Origin: VXYL01 sp965243095
GTDB lineage: Bacteria; Pseudomonadota; Gammaproteobacteria; Pseudomonadales; Azotimanducaceae
Assembly (NCBI GenBank): GCA_965243095.1
Contig: OZ251530.1
Coordinates: 1,674,001 to 1,738,000, forward strand
Length of the DNA: 64,000 nt
Reading direction: 5' to 3'
Under the pieces are notes generated by a model, which was given only the letters and a program-made list of their open reading frames with translations, was not told the DNA's origin and did no database searches. A program made the position numbers and the translations under genes. Of this stretch, positions 33,101 through 41,489 are shown one piece after another; position 1 is the stretch's first letter; each line of letters starts with the position of its first letter.

Positions 33101-34144
33101 GGCTGGTATTCGGGCTTGGTGGAGGCCGGTTATGACCGGCGAGTTGTCGTGCTTGACAAGCAGCGTCTCCGGCGTCAAGTTGCGGTGCAGCAAGGGCTGG
33201 TCTTCCGTGCCCGCCCCGTGCAACTCGTGCAGTGCGCGAATGGCGCTGCGGGCGAAGGCACGCCGTGCATCTAGGTCCCACGAGCCGTCGCCAGCGCGTT
33301 CCTGAATCGTTGGCGCCGCAGGATCGACCACCGTAAAGAAATGCGCCTCGCCGTGGTAGCCGGGCGCCGGCTGGAAGGAGTCGACAATGCGCGGTGCCCA
33401 GCTATAGCGCTGGAGGCGGTGCAGTGCGTCGAACTCCCGCCGCGCCTTGTGTTCCGCGTTGGCGTCGTCGCCAACCGAACAGTCGTAGAGATGCAGGATC
33501 ACTTGATCTCGGCGCGAAGAGTGCGTGGCCGCGAAGACGCGGTGGAAGCGCTCCTCCGGCGGCGTCTGCAGTCGCAGATTCGCGTACCCTGCTAGTCGTT
33601 TGAGGCGACCGTCGGTGGCAACACGGCTCTTTGGCGTCAGCGTGGCACCCAGCGTTCTCACTCGATGGGCGTCAAGCACACTCGGCGCGTCGTAGTTCAG
33701 CGCTTCCCGCCAAGTCTTGAACGTATGGAAAGGTACGCCGCGCACGGGTTGGTCAAGACCCTTCACCTTGGCGGCGGACTCCGTCAGGAGGAAGGCGCCA
33801 TCGACTCGACCGATCTCGGGGTAGCGCCGACGCAGCGTCGTTCCAACCTTGCGCGCCTTCAACGTGACCAAGTCCGCTTCCTGTTCGACCAACTCGGTGT
33901 TCCGCTTCGCCCAAGCAGCGCCCCAGTGCTTCACTTCCACAACGCGAACGCCCGGCGGCCCTATCGCCAGTATGTCGATTTCGTCGGACTGCCGGCGATG
34001 CGTCGCAGAGAACGGCAGGTTGGTCAACAGCAGCCACTCCCCGTCCGGCTGCGCGGAAATCAGCCGGGTCTTCAGTTGCTCGATGGCCTTCCGCTCGCTC
34101 TCGTTGACGGCTGGCCCGCAGGTCACGACGTTGACTCGTTCCAT
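30101..34144 (-). CDS. NERD - pseudokinase - kinase - DptF-like P-loop NTPase multidomain protein
   Basis: A 1347-aa chain. Residues about 20-140 are a NERD nuclease-like domain (DEIDILAIGPPGVRVVEVK, with Asp and E-x-K). About 200-420 is a kinase fold with LLHRNLTPETLLV, where the catalytic Asp is Asn and no DFG follows: a pseudokinase. About 455-760 is a second kinase with glycine loop LGSGGIGTTF, Lys in AYVAKAIHG, catalytic VHGDVSPRNMIV near 590 and metal-binding LTDYDC, so it may be active. After a linker comes a P-loop NTPase, CGNAGDGKTALLQHL near 820, with a Cys cluster PCLSCAAQDIC further on, as in DptF-like proteins. The NERD-kinase half recalls BREX PglW. It is the first gene of the operon. 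Confidence 0.75.
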   Translation of the reverse strand: MERVNVVTCGPAVNESERKAIEQLKTRLISAQPDGEWLLLTNLPFSATHRRQSDEIDILAIGPPGVRVVEVKHWGAAWAKRNTELVEQEADLVTLKARKVGTTLRRRYPEIGRVDGAFLLTESAAKVKGLDQPVRGVPFHTFKTWREALNYDAPSVLDAHRVRTLGATLTPKSRVATDGRLKRLAGYANLRLQTPPEERFHRVFAATHSSRRDQVILHLYDCSVGDDANAEHKARREFDALHRLQRYSWAPRIVDSFQPAPGYHGEAHFFTVVDPAAPTIQERAGDGSWDLDARRAFARSAIRALHELHGAGTEDQPLLHRNLTPETLLVKHDNSPVITGLHQARIPAEATVGTTPLMDSSPTTAPEVRTQGRTAADRRSDVYSICASLMVLFEQTDHEVAEILAQGMADEPKARSDLATLNSKLARLLGEKLPAPPPPPVRFWTEEQRVQFRDYEYRIVSRLGSGGIGTTFKVVEIDPKTGEDRGAYVAKAIHGREDAERVMDAYRLARPHLRHPALSAIYEFAREWQDNGLSALMTWVEGEPLDEYAGLMPILAEDHQEATDEALAIRWLKTAASALDVLHRSSLVHGDVSPRNMIVNGSDIVLTDYDCVTKVGERYAGPGTVMYCSPSFADGAGAAPSDDIFALAASFFHVLFERQPFLYDGNQAKDRGLNWTGIDRNAYPLLAPFLDRATAPQRENRYTTVGEALTDLAGQVPGEAARPDHDSATEDAVDIPAVPPVQAAADGEAHATSGQMQDAARAPNEVPWLKSLLQSYPGSPWGNSETRGLDSDFADNTYVETKLEQALYQDVMEQRISLVVLCGNAGDGKTALLQHLAKRFGLGNHTSKTRILAGRVAGGLKVRMNLDGSASWQGQSATELLDKCLRPFHDGPPQSSALFLAINDGRLLEWIEETEERMGKTRLTKALLAQLEGDTAAQEQHIRFVNLNERSLVGSVAQNGKGFDTGFLEDLVDKLYGGDQAQETWAPCLSCAAQDICEVYRATRLFGPAVIPREEPTEIRIRARGRLFEALQAVHLRGETHITMRELRAALVYILFGTQYCDDYHQGHQATSYADRAFSPQSPARQGEVLADLVRYDPGIETHPKVDRYLSQTLVDGDGSICCYPDLPVASARRRAYFEWTEQHLERVANDGQALGLAQGRHLRLFRDLGIDRDASHLAEVARSLCAGISRLESLPPQALDRQHVVPLRITPRTPTETAFWAEKPLANFRLEVDEAGAHGFDWLHREAFLVYRYGDGREEKLRLGADLFHLLLDLRDGLQLGDVSTDDTFTQLSIFVQRLVREDHRRATAWNPMREDIVFDITAVAAKQPRTQEIAIRARSENCPHG

Positions 34145-34227
34145 TGCGGCATTATCGCACAGGATGCGCCGAATGTTCGCACAAATGGACGCCCTGCACT
34201 ACCCGGCGTGACTAGCCGGATGCACCG

Positions 34228-37200
34228 CTAGGCATAGCTTGGCTGGACTGGCAGCTCCTCGAAATGCGGCAGCGCCGTGAAGTACAGCGCTGTGCGAACG
34301 GGCCGGTTGTCGAGCGCGGCCAAGACGCGGGCGTAGTGGGCTAGCTGGGGGGTGTGGCGGTGGCGCAACGCGGTCAGCGCGGCTTCGTCGCCGCGAGCGA
34401 GGGGGGCGGTTTTGTAGTCCACGATCCAGCGGGCGCCATCGTCCACGAAGGTTCGATCCACCACTATGCGCGCCGGTTCGCCGTCCAGCACCGAGGTGAA
34501 GGCGGCCTCGCTTTGGCCGGTGGGGTCGGCGAACAGGATCCAGCGTCCGTGTGGGTCCGCCAAGACGCCGCTGATTTGGCGGCGTAGTTCGGCGGCAATC
34601 CATGCTGCGTCGTCCTCTGGCAGTGGCAGCGCCCGCAGCCATGCTTGCCAGACCTGCGTGCGGTCGGCGAGATCCACGCGATCAGCACCGGCGGAGTGTT
34701 CCGCCAGCCAGCGCAGTTCGCGGTGTACCAGTTCGCCGAGCAGGATGGTTTGCTCGGCCGCAGCGGGTTCGATGGCCGGCGCTGGCGGCTTGGCACGGGT
34801 CACGGCGCGTTCCAGCCTCGGGGCAACCGGAGGTAGATCCACTTGGGGTGCGAAGCGGTAACCCTCCGGCAGCTGAGACACGGTGCGCTCGGGGGACTCT
34901 TCGCTCTCCGCGCCCGCCTCCGTGCGGAACTTCGCCGCCTCCTTTTCGTGCGGCCACACCAAGGCGAGCAGCGAACCTTCCGGGGGCTTGGCTTCTTCGG
35001 TTTCCAGTGCGCCCACCAAGGTGAGCGTCCGTGCCGCGCGGGTTGCCGCCACGTAGAACAGGCGCTTCACTTCGTTGGCTTCGTTGGCGCTTTCTTCGCG
35101 GGCCAGCCAACGGTACAGGGAACCCTGACCGCGGTGGGTGCTCGGGGCGATGAGCACGTCGTTGCCCTCGCGGCGCCACAGCAGCAGCGGGCGGGTGCGC
35201 TCGGTGGACGCTTGCTCCATGCCGGGGACGATCACGTGGTCGAACTCCAAGCCCTTGGCCTTGTGGATGGTCATCACTTCCACCACCTCGCTTGCGTCGG
35301 CCGCCGGCGCGGCATCCGCGGCGAACAGTTGGCCGAGGGCGCGGCGCAACTCCGCGGGATGCCGGGCGAGAGCGGGGGCGACGTCCAGCAAGTCCAAGAA
35401 ACGGGTGGCGTTCGGCAAGGCGGATTCCGCTTGGTAGGCGTCCGGGCCGCCGAGCGCCAGCCACGCCTGCTCCACGCGCGTCCGCGGCGATGCGGAACGC
35501 TGGCCGCTGCGCAACGCCGAGACCAATCGCAGCCAGCGTTGGCGGCCGTCGGCGGACAAACTCTCGGCGCAGTGCTTTAGCGTTGCTTCGTCGCGTTGCT
35601 CGCCGCTCGTCGGCAAGCCGGCCGCCAAGCGCTCCAAATCCACCAAACGCAAGCCGACCAGAGGCGAACGCGCCAGCGCCAGCCATGCGAGGTTGTCGGC
35701 CGGGTCGTACAGCGCCAACGTCAGGCTTTGCAGATCGCGCACCACCGGCGCGGTCGCCAGCAGCTCTACGTCCTCGCCGCGCCAGGCGATGCCGCGCTCG
35801 CGCAGCACCGGCAGGATGTCGCGCAAGGCGGCGCGGGTTCGGGCGAGGATGGCGATGCGCCCGCCCATGCGCCGCAGCTCCTCCACCCGTTCCGCCACGG
35901 CTTCCCCCTGCCGCCGCCCGCTGTGCGCCGGGTCGCCCAAGCAGACGACCGTGCGGGCCTCTCCGGGGCTCTCGTTTTGCGGGTGCGCCGGGGTGAACGC
36001 GACCGCGCCGCGGATGGGATCCGTGTCCTTGCCGAACAATTGCTGGAACACCGCATTGCACCACGCTACCAACGCGGTGCTGGCGCGGAAGTTGCTGGTC
36101 AGGGTCAGCCGTTCGACGCGCACGTCCTCCAAACCGCGCGCCGCGGTTTCCAGGAACAAGCGCAAGTCCGCGTTGCGGAAGCGGTAGATGGACTGCATGG
36201 GGTCGCCCACGGCGAAGAACGTGTTGCCGCCGTCGGCGGTCCAACCCCGCGTTAGCGCGACCAGCATCCGGTGCTGCCCCAGCGACGTGTCTTGGAACTC
36301 GTCCACCAGGATGTGGCGAATGCGGTAGTCCAACGCCAGCGCGAGTTCGGTGGGCGTGTCGCCCTCGTCCAAAGCGCGCCCGGCGGCCACGGTGAACTCC
36401 GCGAAGTCCATCGTGCGCCGCGCCTCGAAGGTCGCGTCCAAGTCCACCACCGCGAAGGCCAACGCCCCGGCGATGGCCTCCAGCGCGCGTCCGCTCTCGG
36501 CCGGCACTCCCTCGGCCGGCAACACGCGGAACTGGTCCAGCGCGGCGATGAGATCCCGCTCCTCCAACGCTTCGGCGGTGTCTTTGGCCAGCCGTTTCTC
36601 CGCGTGGAATTTCGGCGGGAGCCCGTCCCTCACACTGAAGCGCGTTCGCGGTGCGCCGTCCCGCCGCAGCAACACGTCCGCCAAATGCCGCCAGCCCTCC
36701 GGCGCTTCCAAGCCGGGCCACGGCCGCTCCAACTGCTCCGCGGTGAAGGCGCCCAGCGTTTCCAGATCACTCCGCAGATCCGCCGAAACCGCGGCGGCCA
36801 CGCGCTCGGTAACCGCTTGCCGCAGTTTGGCCACGCCGGCGGCCACGGAGGCCGCCACCCGCTCCCCCGATTTCGCCACCGCGGTCACCGCCTGCACCCA
36901 CTGATCGCGCTTGCCCAGCGCCTCGGCGATGAAGACGTGCGCTTGGCTTGCGTCGTTGTCCAGCAGGGCGACGAAATCCGCCACCAAACGCGCCTCCTCG
37001 CCGCGCCCAGCCACCCGCTCGAGCAACCGCCACGCAGCTTCCTCGTACAGCGTCGCCCCGTGCTCGGCGATGTTGTCGGCGCTGAGTGCGCTGGCAACCG
37101 GCAACCGCCGCGCCAAGCCCAGCGCGAAGCTGTCGATGGTTTGGATCTTCAGCCGCTCCGGGCGGCGGTGCAGTTCCCACCCGCGGCGTTCGTCGATAGC

Positions 37201-37470
37201 GCGAATCGCCGGATCGTCGCGCAATGCTTGCAGCACCCGCGCCCGCATCTCCGCAGCCGCCTTGGTGGTGAAGGTGATGGCGAGGATTTCCTCGGGATGA
37301 GCAACCGTCTTCAGCAAGGCCAAGTAACGCGCCACCAAGAGCCGCGTCTTGCCGGAGCCCGCGGGCGCTTCGACTAGGAATGAGCGCGTGGCATCCGCGG
37401 CCCGCCGTCGCGCCGCCGCATCGCCAAGGTCACGTTTGAGGCCGCAAGTGCTTACCGAAGGGGGACTCAC
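34228..37470 (-). CDS. AddA-type UvrD helicase-nuclease
   Basis: A 1080-aa superfamily 1 helicase with a C-terminal nuclease. Walker A is VEAPAGSGKTRLL near residue 34; later come motif Ia FTTKAAAEMRAR, motif II HILVDEFQDTS, motif III VGDPMQSIYRFRN, motif V/VI MTIHKAKGLEFDHV and FYVAATRAARTL. The end carries a PD-(D/E)xK site, IVVDRTFVDDGARWIVDYKT. This is the AddA-like partner of the AddB-like gene at 38907 and should process double-strand ends for recombination. GTG 37470 is chosen because it overlaps the upstream small gene's stop (GTGA), matching the coupling style of this operon. The two small genes upstream separate it from its partner. Confidence 0.85.
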   Translation of the reverse strand: MSPPSVSTCGLKRDLGDAAARRRAADATRSFLVEAPAGSGKTRLLVARYLALLKTVAHPEEILAITFTTKAAAEMRARVLQALRDDPAIRAIDERRGWELHRRPERLKIQTIDSFALGLARRLPVASALSADNIAEHGATLYEEAAWRLLERVAGRGEEARLVADFVALLDNDASQAHVFIAEALGKRDQWVQAVTAVAKSGERVAASVAAGVAKLRQAVTERVAAAVSADLRSDLETLGAFTAEQLERPWPGLEAPEGWRHLADVLLRRDGAPRTRFSVRDGLPPKFHAEKRLAKDTAEALEERDLIAALDQFRVLPAEGVPAESGRALEAIAGALAFAVVDLDATFEARRTMDFAEFTVAAGRALDEGDTPTELALALDYRIRHILVDEFQDTSLGQHRMLVALTRGWTADGGNTFFAVGDPMQSIYRFRNADLRLFLETAARGLEDVRVERLTLTSNFRASTALVAWCNAVFQQLFGKDTDPIRGAVAFTPAHPQNESPGEARTVVCLGDPAHSGRRQGEAVAERVEELRRMGGRIAILARTRAALRDILPVLRERGIAWRGEDVELLATAPVVRDLQSLTLALYDPADNLAWLALARSPLVGLRLVDLERLAAGLPTSGEQRDEATLKHCAESLSADGRQRWLRLVSALRSGQRSASPRTRVEQAWLALGGPDAYQAESALPNATRFLDLLDVAPALARHPAELRRALGQLFAADAAPAADASEVVEVMTIHKAKGLEFDHVIVPGMEQASTERTRPLLLWRREGNDVLIAPSTHRGQGSLYRWLAREESANEANEVKRLFYVAATRAARTLTLVGALETEEAKPPEGSLLALVWPHEKEAAKFRTEAGAESEESPERTVSQLPEGYRFAPQVDLPPVAPRLERAVTRAKPPAPAIEPAAAEQTILLGELVHRELRWLAEHSAGADRVDLADRTQVWQAWLRALPLPEDDAAWIAAELRRQISGVLADPHGRWILFADPTGQSEAAFTSVLDGEPARIVVDRTFVDDGARWIVDYKTAPLARGDEAALTALRHRHTPQLAHYARVLAALDNRPVRTALYFTALPHFEELPVQPSYA

Positions 37471-37988
37471 CTTTCCGCCCCATCGTCCGTCGAGGAACGA
37501 ATCACCTTTGCCTTCGTTTTCGCGGCTTGGGCGCCACGGGCAAAGAAGTAGTCGGCGCACTCGATTATGCACAGCCACACCCAGTGGACAAGGAACGTGA
37601 ACGCCATCAATAGAGGGCCAACCAAGATCGTTGACGCCGTCCACCAGAAATACATGGGAGTGCTGGACCGAAAGACGAGGAGAATTGCAACGACAATAAC
37701 GGTGATGAGCGCGCTTGACCCGCGGCCTGCCATTTTTATCCAGTACACAAAGGTGTCACACTTGCTACGACCGCCATCGTCCTCCCTCACGACGCCTGTC
37801 TCGGCGAGCTTTTCATCACGCTTGTTCTTTGAGCGTTCGAGGCGCTTTTGGATGAACCCGTGTATTAGATTCCACCAGATGAAGAACGTGAGGTTGAGCG
37901 CCGAGCTCACACTGAGAAACGTGGCATAGTCGTGCAGCGTACAGTCGTCGCTAGGCAAACACCACGAAGTAGATGTTTCGACGTTCAT
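37467..37988 (-). CDS. Small membrane protein inserted between AddB- and AddA-type genes
   Basis: A 173-aa protein of unknown family, starting at ATG 37988 (MNVETSTSW). Three to four hydrophobic segments are seen: about residues 23-44 (FLSVSSALNLTFFIWW), 86-105 (ALITVIVVAILLVF) and 111-145 (WTASTILVGPLLMAFTFLVHWVWLCI). Between them is a charged loop (RLERSKNKRDEKLAE). The C-terminus is basic. It is much less GC-rich than the helicase genes on both sides. Its stop overlaps the AddA-type gene start. With the next gene it forms a pair that looks like a foreign insert; a membrane-acting defence effector is a possibility, but that is speculation. Confidence 0.6.
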   Translation of the reverse strand: MNVETSTSWCLPSDDCTLHDYATFLSVSSALNLTFFIWWNLIHGFIQKRLERSKNKRDEKLAETGVVREDDGGRSKCDTFVYWIKMAGRGSSALITVIVVAILLVFRSSTPMYFWWTASTILVGPLLMAFTFLVHWVWLCIIECADYFFARGAQAAKTKAKVIRSSTDDGAER

Positions 37989-38044
37989 GTAGACTCCTCT
38001 CCACAAGACGCGCTGCCAGTGGCAGCGCATGCAACCTTCCCGGA

Positions 38045-38665
38045 TCAGGCTGGCCGCATCAAGGGTTCCGCTGATCGAAACAACACGTTATCGAAGATGT
38101 CGGCAAGCGCGCTGGCCATTTCCCCGTCGCCGAAGTTCACATGGGCCTTGGCTCTACGAATATCGGTCTCAAGACGATAGGCGGTCCTATCCATCACCAT
38201 CCAGTGGTTGAGGAACTTGTACCTCCTAAGATGCTCAATGCTGTCCTGCGAGCTTTGGCGTATATCCAAGGAACCTGACACCTCACCGACCTTTTTCAAG
38301 TGATCCGCAATCCGAACGAGTGGGTGATCGATCCACGTTTCGTTCACATCGACGTCTATGGCGCTGTGCAGGACGATCTGGAGGCTCACGCCACTCGTCA
38401 GCATTTTCTCTACCGCCTTGGCGACCCTGGGGTTGCCATAGACATCGACGCCTCCTACGGTACGGCGCAGGTTGCCGGAGAAAAGGCGAACCCTCTTCTT
38501 GGCGTTCGCAAAGAATCTCTCTATCAGGTACACGGCATGCGCGGGCAAGCCGTTGCTGAACAACAGATTCGTCGCCAGCGCGAGTGCTGAGTCGACCTTT
38601 TCGAAATAGGTCCTCTCTCGTTCGCTCCAAGTGCCGGGATCGAAGGGATCAAGCGTAGTGGTCAT
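38045..38665 (-). CDS. Unknown protein, first of the inserted pair
   Basis: A 206-aa soluble protein starting at ATG 38665. I do not recognise it with confidence. The segment RRYKFLNHWMVMDRTAYRLE followed by KAHVNFGDGEMASALADIF is similar in layout to the second half of phospholipase-D-like folds (strand-turn-strand around a His, then an N-F-x-D motif), but the H-x-K-x4-D motif is not there: His-Trp-Met is seen instead. The middle has a predicted Rossmann-like alternation (VYGNPRVAKAVEKMLTSG, LQIVLHSAIDVDV). GC is lower than in flanking genes. It lies 56 bases upstream of the membrane protein gene. Confidence 0.55.
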   Translation of the reverse strand: MTTTLDPFDPGTWSERERTYFEKVDSALALATNLLFSNGLPAHAVYLIERFFANAKKRVRLFSGNLRRTVGGVDVYGNPRVAKAVEKMLTSGVSLQIVLHSAIDVDVNETWIDHPLVRIADHLKKVGEVSGSLDIRQSSQDSIEHLRRYKFLNHWMVMDRTAYRLETDIRRAKAHVNFGDGEMASALADIFDNVLFRSAEPLMRPA

Positions 38666-38675
38666 TGAACATGTC

Positions 38676-38903
38676 CTAGTTCGGTTCTACGCGGGGTAGA
38701 GGGGGCTCGTTGGTTGGTTGTCCGCCACGGTCGTTGTTGGGGTACCCGCTGTCCGCAGTGTCCATTTCCCGTATCGTCGACGCCACCATACGGCCCGCAG
38801 AGACGGCCGTCAACCCCTTTTTGGCGTCCTTTTTGCGACCACCACGCCCGTCTACCAAGCGCCAGCAGCAGTCGTCGCAGAGTAACCCGTCCGGCCAAGC
38901 CAA
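38676..38903 (-). CDS. Possible 75-aa protein after the AddB-type gene
   Basis: A small open frame that starts at TTG 38903, three bases past the AddB-type stop, and ends just before the 206-aa gene. The peptide begins MAWPDGLLCDDCCWRLVDG and is rich in Cys and Arg/Lys, with no family match. It could be a small translated gene of the inserted module or chance; the gap it fills otherwise holds nothing I can identify. Confidence 0.25.
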   Translation of the reverse strand: MAWPDGLLCDDCCWRLVDGRGGRKKDAKKGLTAVSAGRMVASTIREMDTADSGYPNNDRGGQPTNEPPLPRVEPN

Positions 38904-38906
38904 CCC

Positions 38907-41489
38907 CTACCCGTCGACGCGGCAGAAGGCGTGCAGGTGGCAATGGGCGCAAGTCGCCGGCGTGAGGGGATCCACGGTGGCGCGGCCGGCGGCGAAGGCT
39001 TGCGCCAACTCGGTCAAGGCGGTTTGCCAGTTGTGCCGCAAGTCGGCGAAGGAACGGCCGAACGTCTTGGCGGCGTCCGGCAGGTCGGTTTGCGCGGTCG
39101 GGTCGGCGACGCCTATCAACTGCGTTTGCTCGGGGCGCACCAACGCGAAGGCGACGCCGCAGGGTTCGCCATGCGAATCGCCGGGTTCGTCCGCCAGCGC
39201 TACGGCGTACAAGGGCAGTTGCGGCGCTGCCGGACGTGGCGGCAGCCAGTCTCTGCGGCGTGCGCGGCCGGTTTTGTAGTCGATGAGGACTAGCGGTTTG
39301 TTGGGGTGTGGCGAGGCTGCCGGCTCGGCATCCGACGGGGGCGCGGCGACTTCGTCGATGCGGTCGATGCGCAGGTCGAGTTCCAAGCCGCCGAGCTGCA
39401 CCTTGGTGGAATGTTCGGTGGCGAGCACGGTGAAGTCTGAGCGTTTCGCCTCCTCGCGCAGCCATTCGGCCATCAGCGCCGCCAAGCGCCGCGCCTCGCG
39501 TTCTCGGTAGAGTGGCGGCCAGCGTTTGCGGTCGCTCAGCGCGGCGTGTACCGCTTCGTTGATGGCGTCCTCGTTGATTTCCGGCAACGCCCCCCGAGTG
39601 GGAAAGCGCCCGGCGAGGGCGGCGAGAATCTCGTGAACCACCGTGCCTCGTTCGGCGGCGTCGGGGAATCGGCCCAGCGCCTGCCCTTCCTTCAGCCCCA
39701 AGCGGTGGCGGGCCCAGGCGCGGAAGGGGCACAGCGATTGATCTTCCAGAACCGCCGCGCCGCCGCGTTGGTGTGGGGTTGCCAACGCGCCGGCGGTCTC
39801 GTCGACGTGGCGCTCCAAGGCGACGCGCTTGGCAACGGCCCACGGATGGCCGTTTGCCGCCAAGGACGGTCGCGCCACCACATCGCCGGCGGCCGCTTGG
39901 GTGAAGTGCGCCACCAACTCCGAAGGCTCGGCGTCCGCGCCCGCGTGGCTGGCCACCACGTCCGATGCGGCGCGGCACCAAGCCGCGGTGGTTGCGCGCG
40001 CTCGTTCCCATTCCTCGTCCAGCGCCAGCGCGGCCACACCGGCGCGGCGCTGCGCCGCCAGCGGCAAGAGCGGGTTCGGCTCCGGCACTGGCGGCCAGTT
40101 GGCTTGGGCTAGGCCGGCCAGCCAAAGGTGGTCGAACGTCAGCCCAACGGACTCGGCGCGGCCAAGCACCTGAATCGGCGCCGCGGCGGTGCGCGGCGCG
40201 AACAGGCGGCTGTTCGCCAAGCGCCGCAAACCGGCCACGGCCGCGGCCCAGTCGCGGAAGCCGGCGACGCGCTCGGCGAAGGCGAACGCCGCTAGGCACT
40301 CTTCGAACCGCGTTTGGGCTTGTGCCTCCAGGCTGTCCAGCGGGCCGCAAGGCCAGCCGGCGATTTGCAGCAGACGCGCCATGAGCGGCTGCCACGGCGG
40401 AGAGCCCTTGGCCTGCCGCAGCGCCGCGGCAACGCGGCGCAAAGTTGGCGTGGCGGAACGCGCGGCCAGCGCGGCGACATCGGCGTGTTCGGGCAGCCCC
40501 TCGGCCGGCAAGCCCAAGCGCAGGAATGGCGACTGCGCTAGGCAACGCAAGCTGGCGCGGTCGACGCCCACGGTGCAATCGAGGAACTCCAGCGCATCGC
40601 GGCACACAGGGACCTCGTCGAGCGTGAGCCCGCCGCTGACGTTCACATAGTTCGCCGCCTCGCTTGCGTCCGGGAACAAGGAGTGGAACCGCCGTTCGAT
40701 GGCGGGGAACGCCGCGCCCAGCGCCGGCAGCACGACGCCGATGCGGGCGTTGGCGTTGGCGCTCAGTCGTTCGCGCGCCCAAACGGCCGCCAACCCCAGT
40801 TCCTCCCCGCTGTCGGCGGTCGCCACACGCCGCGTGACCTGCGCCGGGGTTCCTTGGGGCAGTTCCACCCGCTGGCAATTGCTCGCGGCGAGGAAATCCC
40901 GCAAGGCGGGCGTGGGCGCATCCAACGCCAGCGCCATCGCCGGTGGCGGCCGCCAGCGTTGGGCACCGTCCATCAGCCGCACCAAACGCGCCGGCAGTTG
41001 CGCGGAGGTGATCCACCCTTCGTCGCGCAGCAGCGCCTCGAACGCCTGCGCCCAGCGGGCGTACACCTTGCCGTTCTCGGTTTGCCGCAACGCCGGATCC
41101 GCGCTGGGTACGCTGTGCAGTTTCGCGGTGCGCCAAGCCGCGGCGAACACCTTGACGTGCCGGGCCAAGTCGGCCTTCGGAGCGGCCCGTTCCATGGCGA
41201 AGGACGCGATGTCGTCCGCCAACAACACCGCATCCGCCCCCGGCAAGCCGGCGTCTTGGGCTTCGGCGTAGCAGCGCATCAGGAAGGCGTCCGCGCTGAC
41301 AACATCGGCGGCGGGCCAAGCACCTGCGCCCCCACGCCGGCGACGCCAATCCACCGCGTAGTCGATCTCCCGCGCCAAGCGGCGGGTGGGCGTCAACACC
41401 GGACCGGCGCGCAAGGCCGCCTCCAGCGTCTCGTTCCACTCCACCAACGGCGGGCGCGGCAGGGGTTTTCCTGCGCTGGGCATCGTCAC
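38907..41489 (-). CDS. AddB-type nuclease ('probable DNA repair protein' family)
   Basis: An 860-aa protein matching the proteobacterial 'probable DNA repair protein' that partners an AddA-like helicase. The N-terminal part is a helicase-like fold without an intact P-loop. The C-terminal nuclease has LRIDRIDEV, VLIDYKTGRARRRDW and PQLPLYAVAL, the PD-(D/E)xK and Q-x-x-x-Y motifs. The four Cys expected of an AddB iron-sulfur staple are visible: one in EDQSLCPFRAW before the nuclease core and three in CAHCHLHAFC at the end. GTG 41489 overlaps the stop of the DUF4143 gene (GTGA). It is separated from the AddA-type gene by about 1.4 kb of inserted small genes. Confidence 0.85.
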   Translation of the reverse strand: MTMPSAGKPLPRPPLVEWNETLEAALRAGPVLTPTRRLAREIDYAVDWRRRRGGAGAWPAADVVSADAFLMRCYAEAQDAGLPGADAVLLADDIASFAMERAAPKADLARHVKVFAAAWRTAKLHSVPSADPALRQTENGKVYARWAQAFEALLRDEGWITSAQLPARLVRLMDGAQRWRPPPAMALALDAPTPALRDFLAASNCQRVELPQGTPAQVTRRVATADSGEELGLAAVWARERLSANANARIGVVLPALGAAFPAIERRFHSLFPDASEAANYVNVSGGLTLDEVPVCRDALEFLDCTVGVDRASLRCLAQSPFLRLGLPAEGLPEHADVAALAARSATPTLRRVAAALRQAKGSPPWQPLMARLLQIAGWPCGPLDSLEAQAQTRFEECLAAFAFAERVAGFRDWAAAVAGLRRLANSRLFAPRTAAAPIQVLGRAESVGLTFDHLWLAGLAQANWPPVPEPNPLLPLAAQRRAGVAALALDEEWERARATTAAWCRAASDVVASHAGADAEPSELVAHFTQAAAGDVVARPSLAANGHPWAVAKRVALERHVDETAGALATPHQRGGAAVLEDQSLCPFRAWARHRLGLKEGQALGRFPDAAERGTVVHEILAALAGRFPTRGALPEINEDAINEAVHAALSDRKRWPPLYREREARRLAALMAEWLREEAKRSDFTVLATEHSTKVQLGGLELDLRIDRIDEVAAPPSDAEPAASPHPNKPLVLIDYKTGRARRRDWLPPRPAAPQLPLYAVALADEPGDSHGEPCGVAFALVRPEQTQLIGVADPTAQTDLPDAAKTFGRSFADLRHNWQTALTELAQAFAAGRATVDPLTPATCAHCHLHAFCRVDG

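Noticed and set aside
38045..38665. Active phospholipase-D nuclease
   Set aside because: Only part of a PLD-like layout is seen and the H-x-K-x4-D motif is missing.
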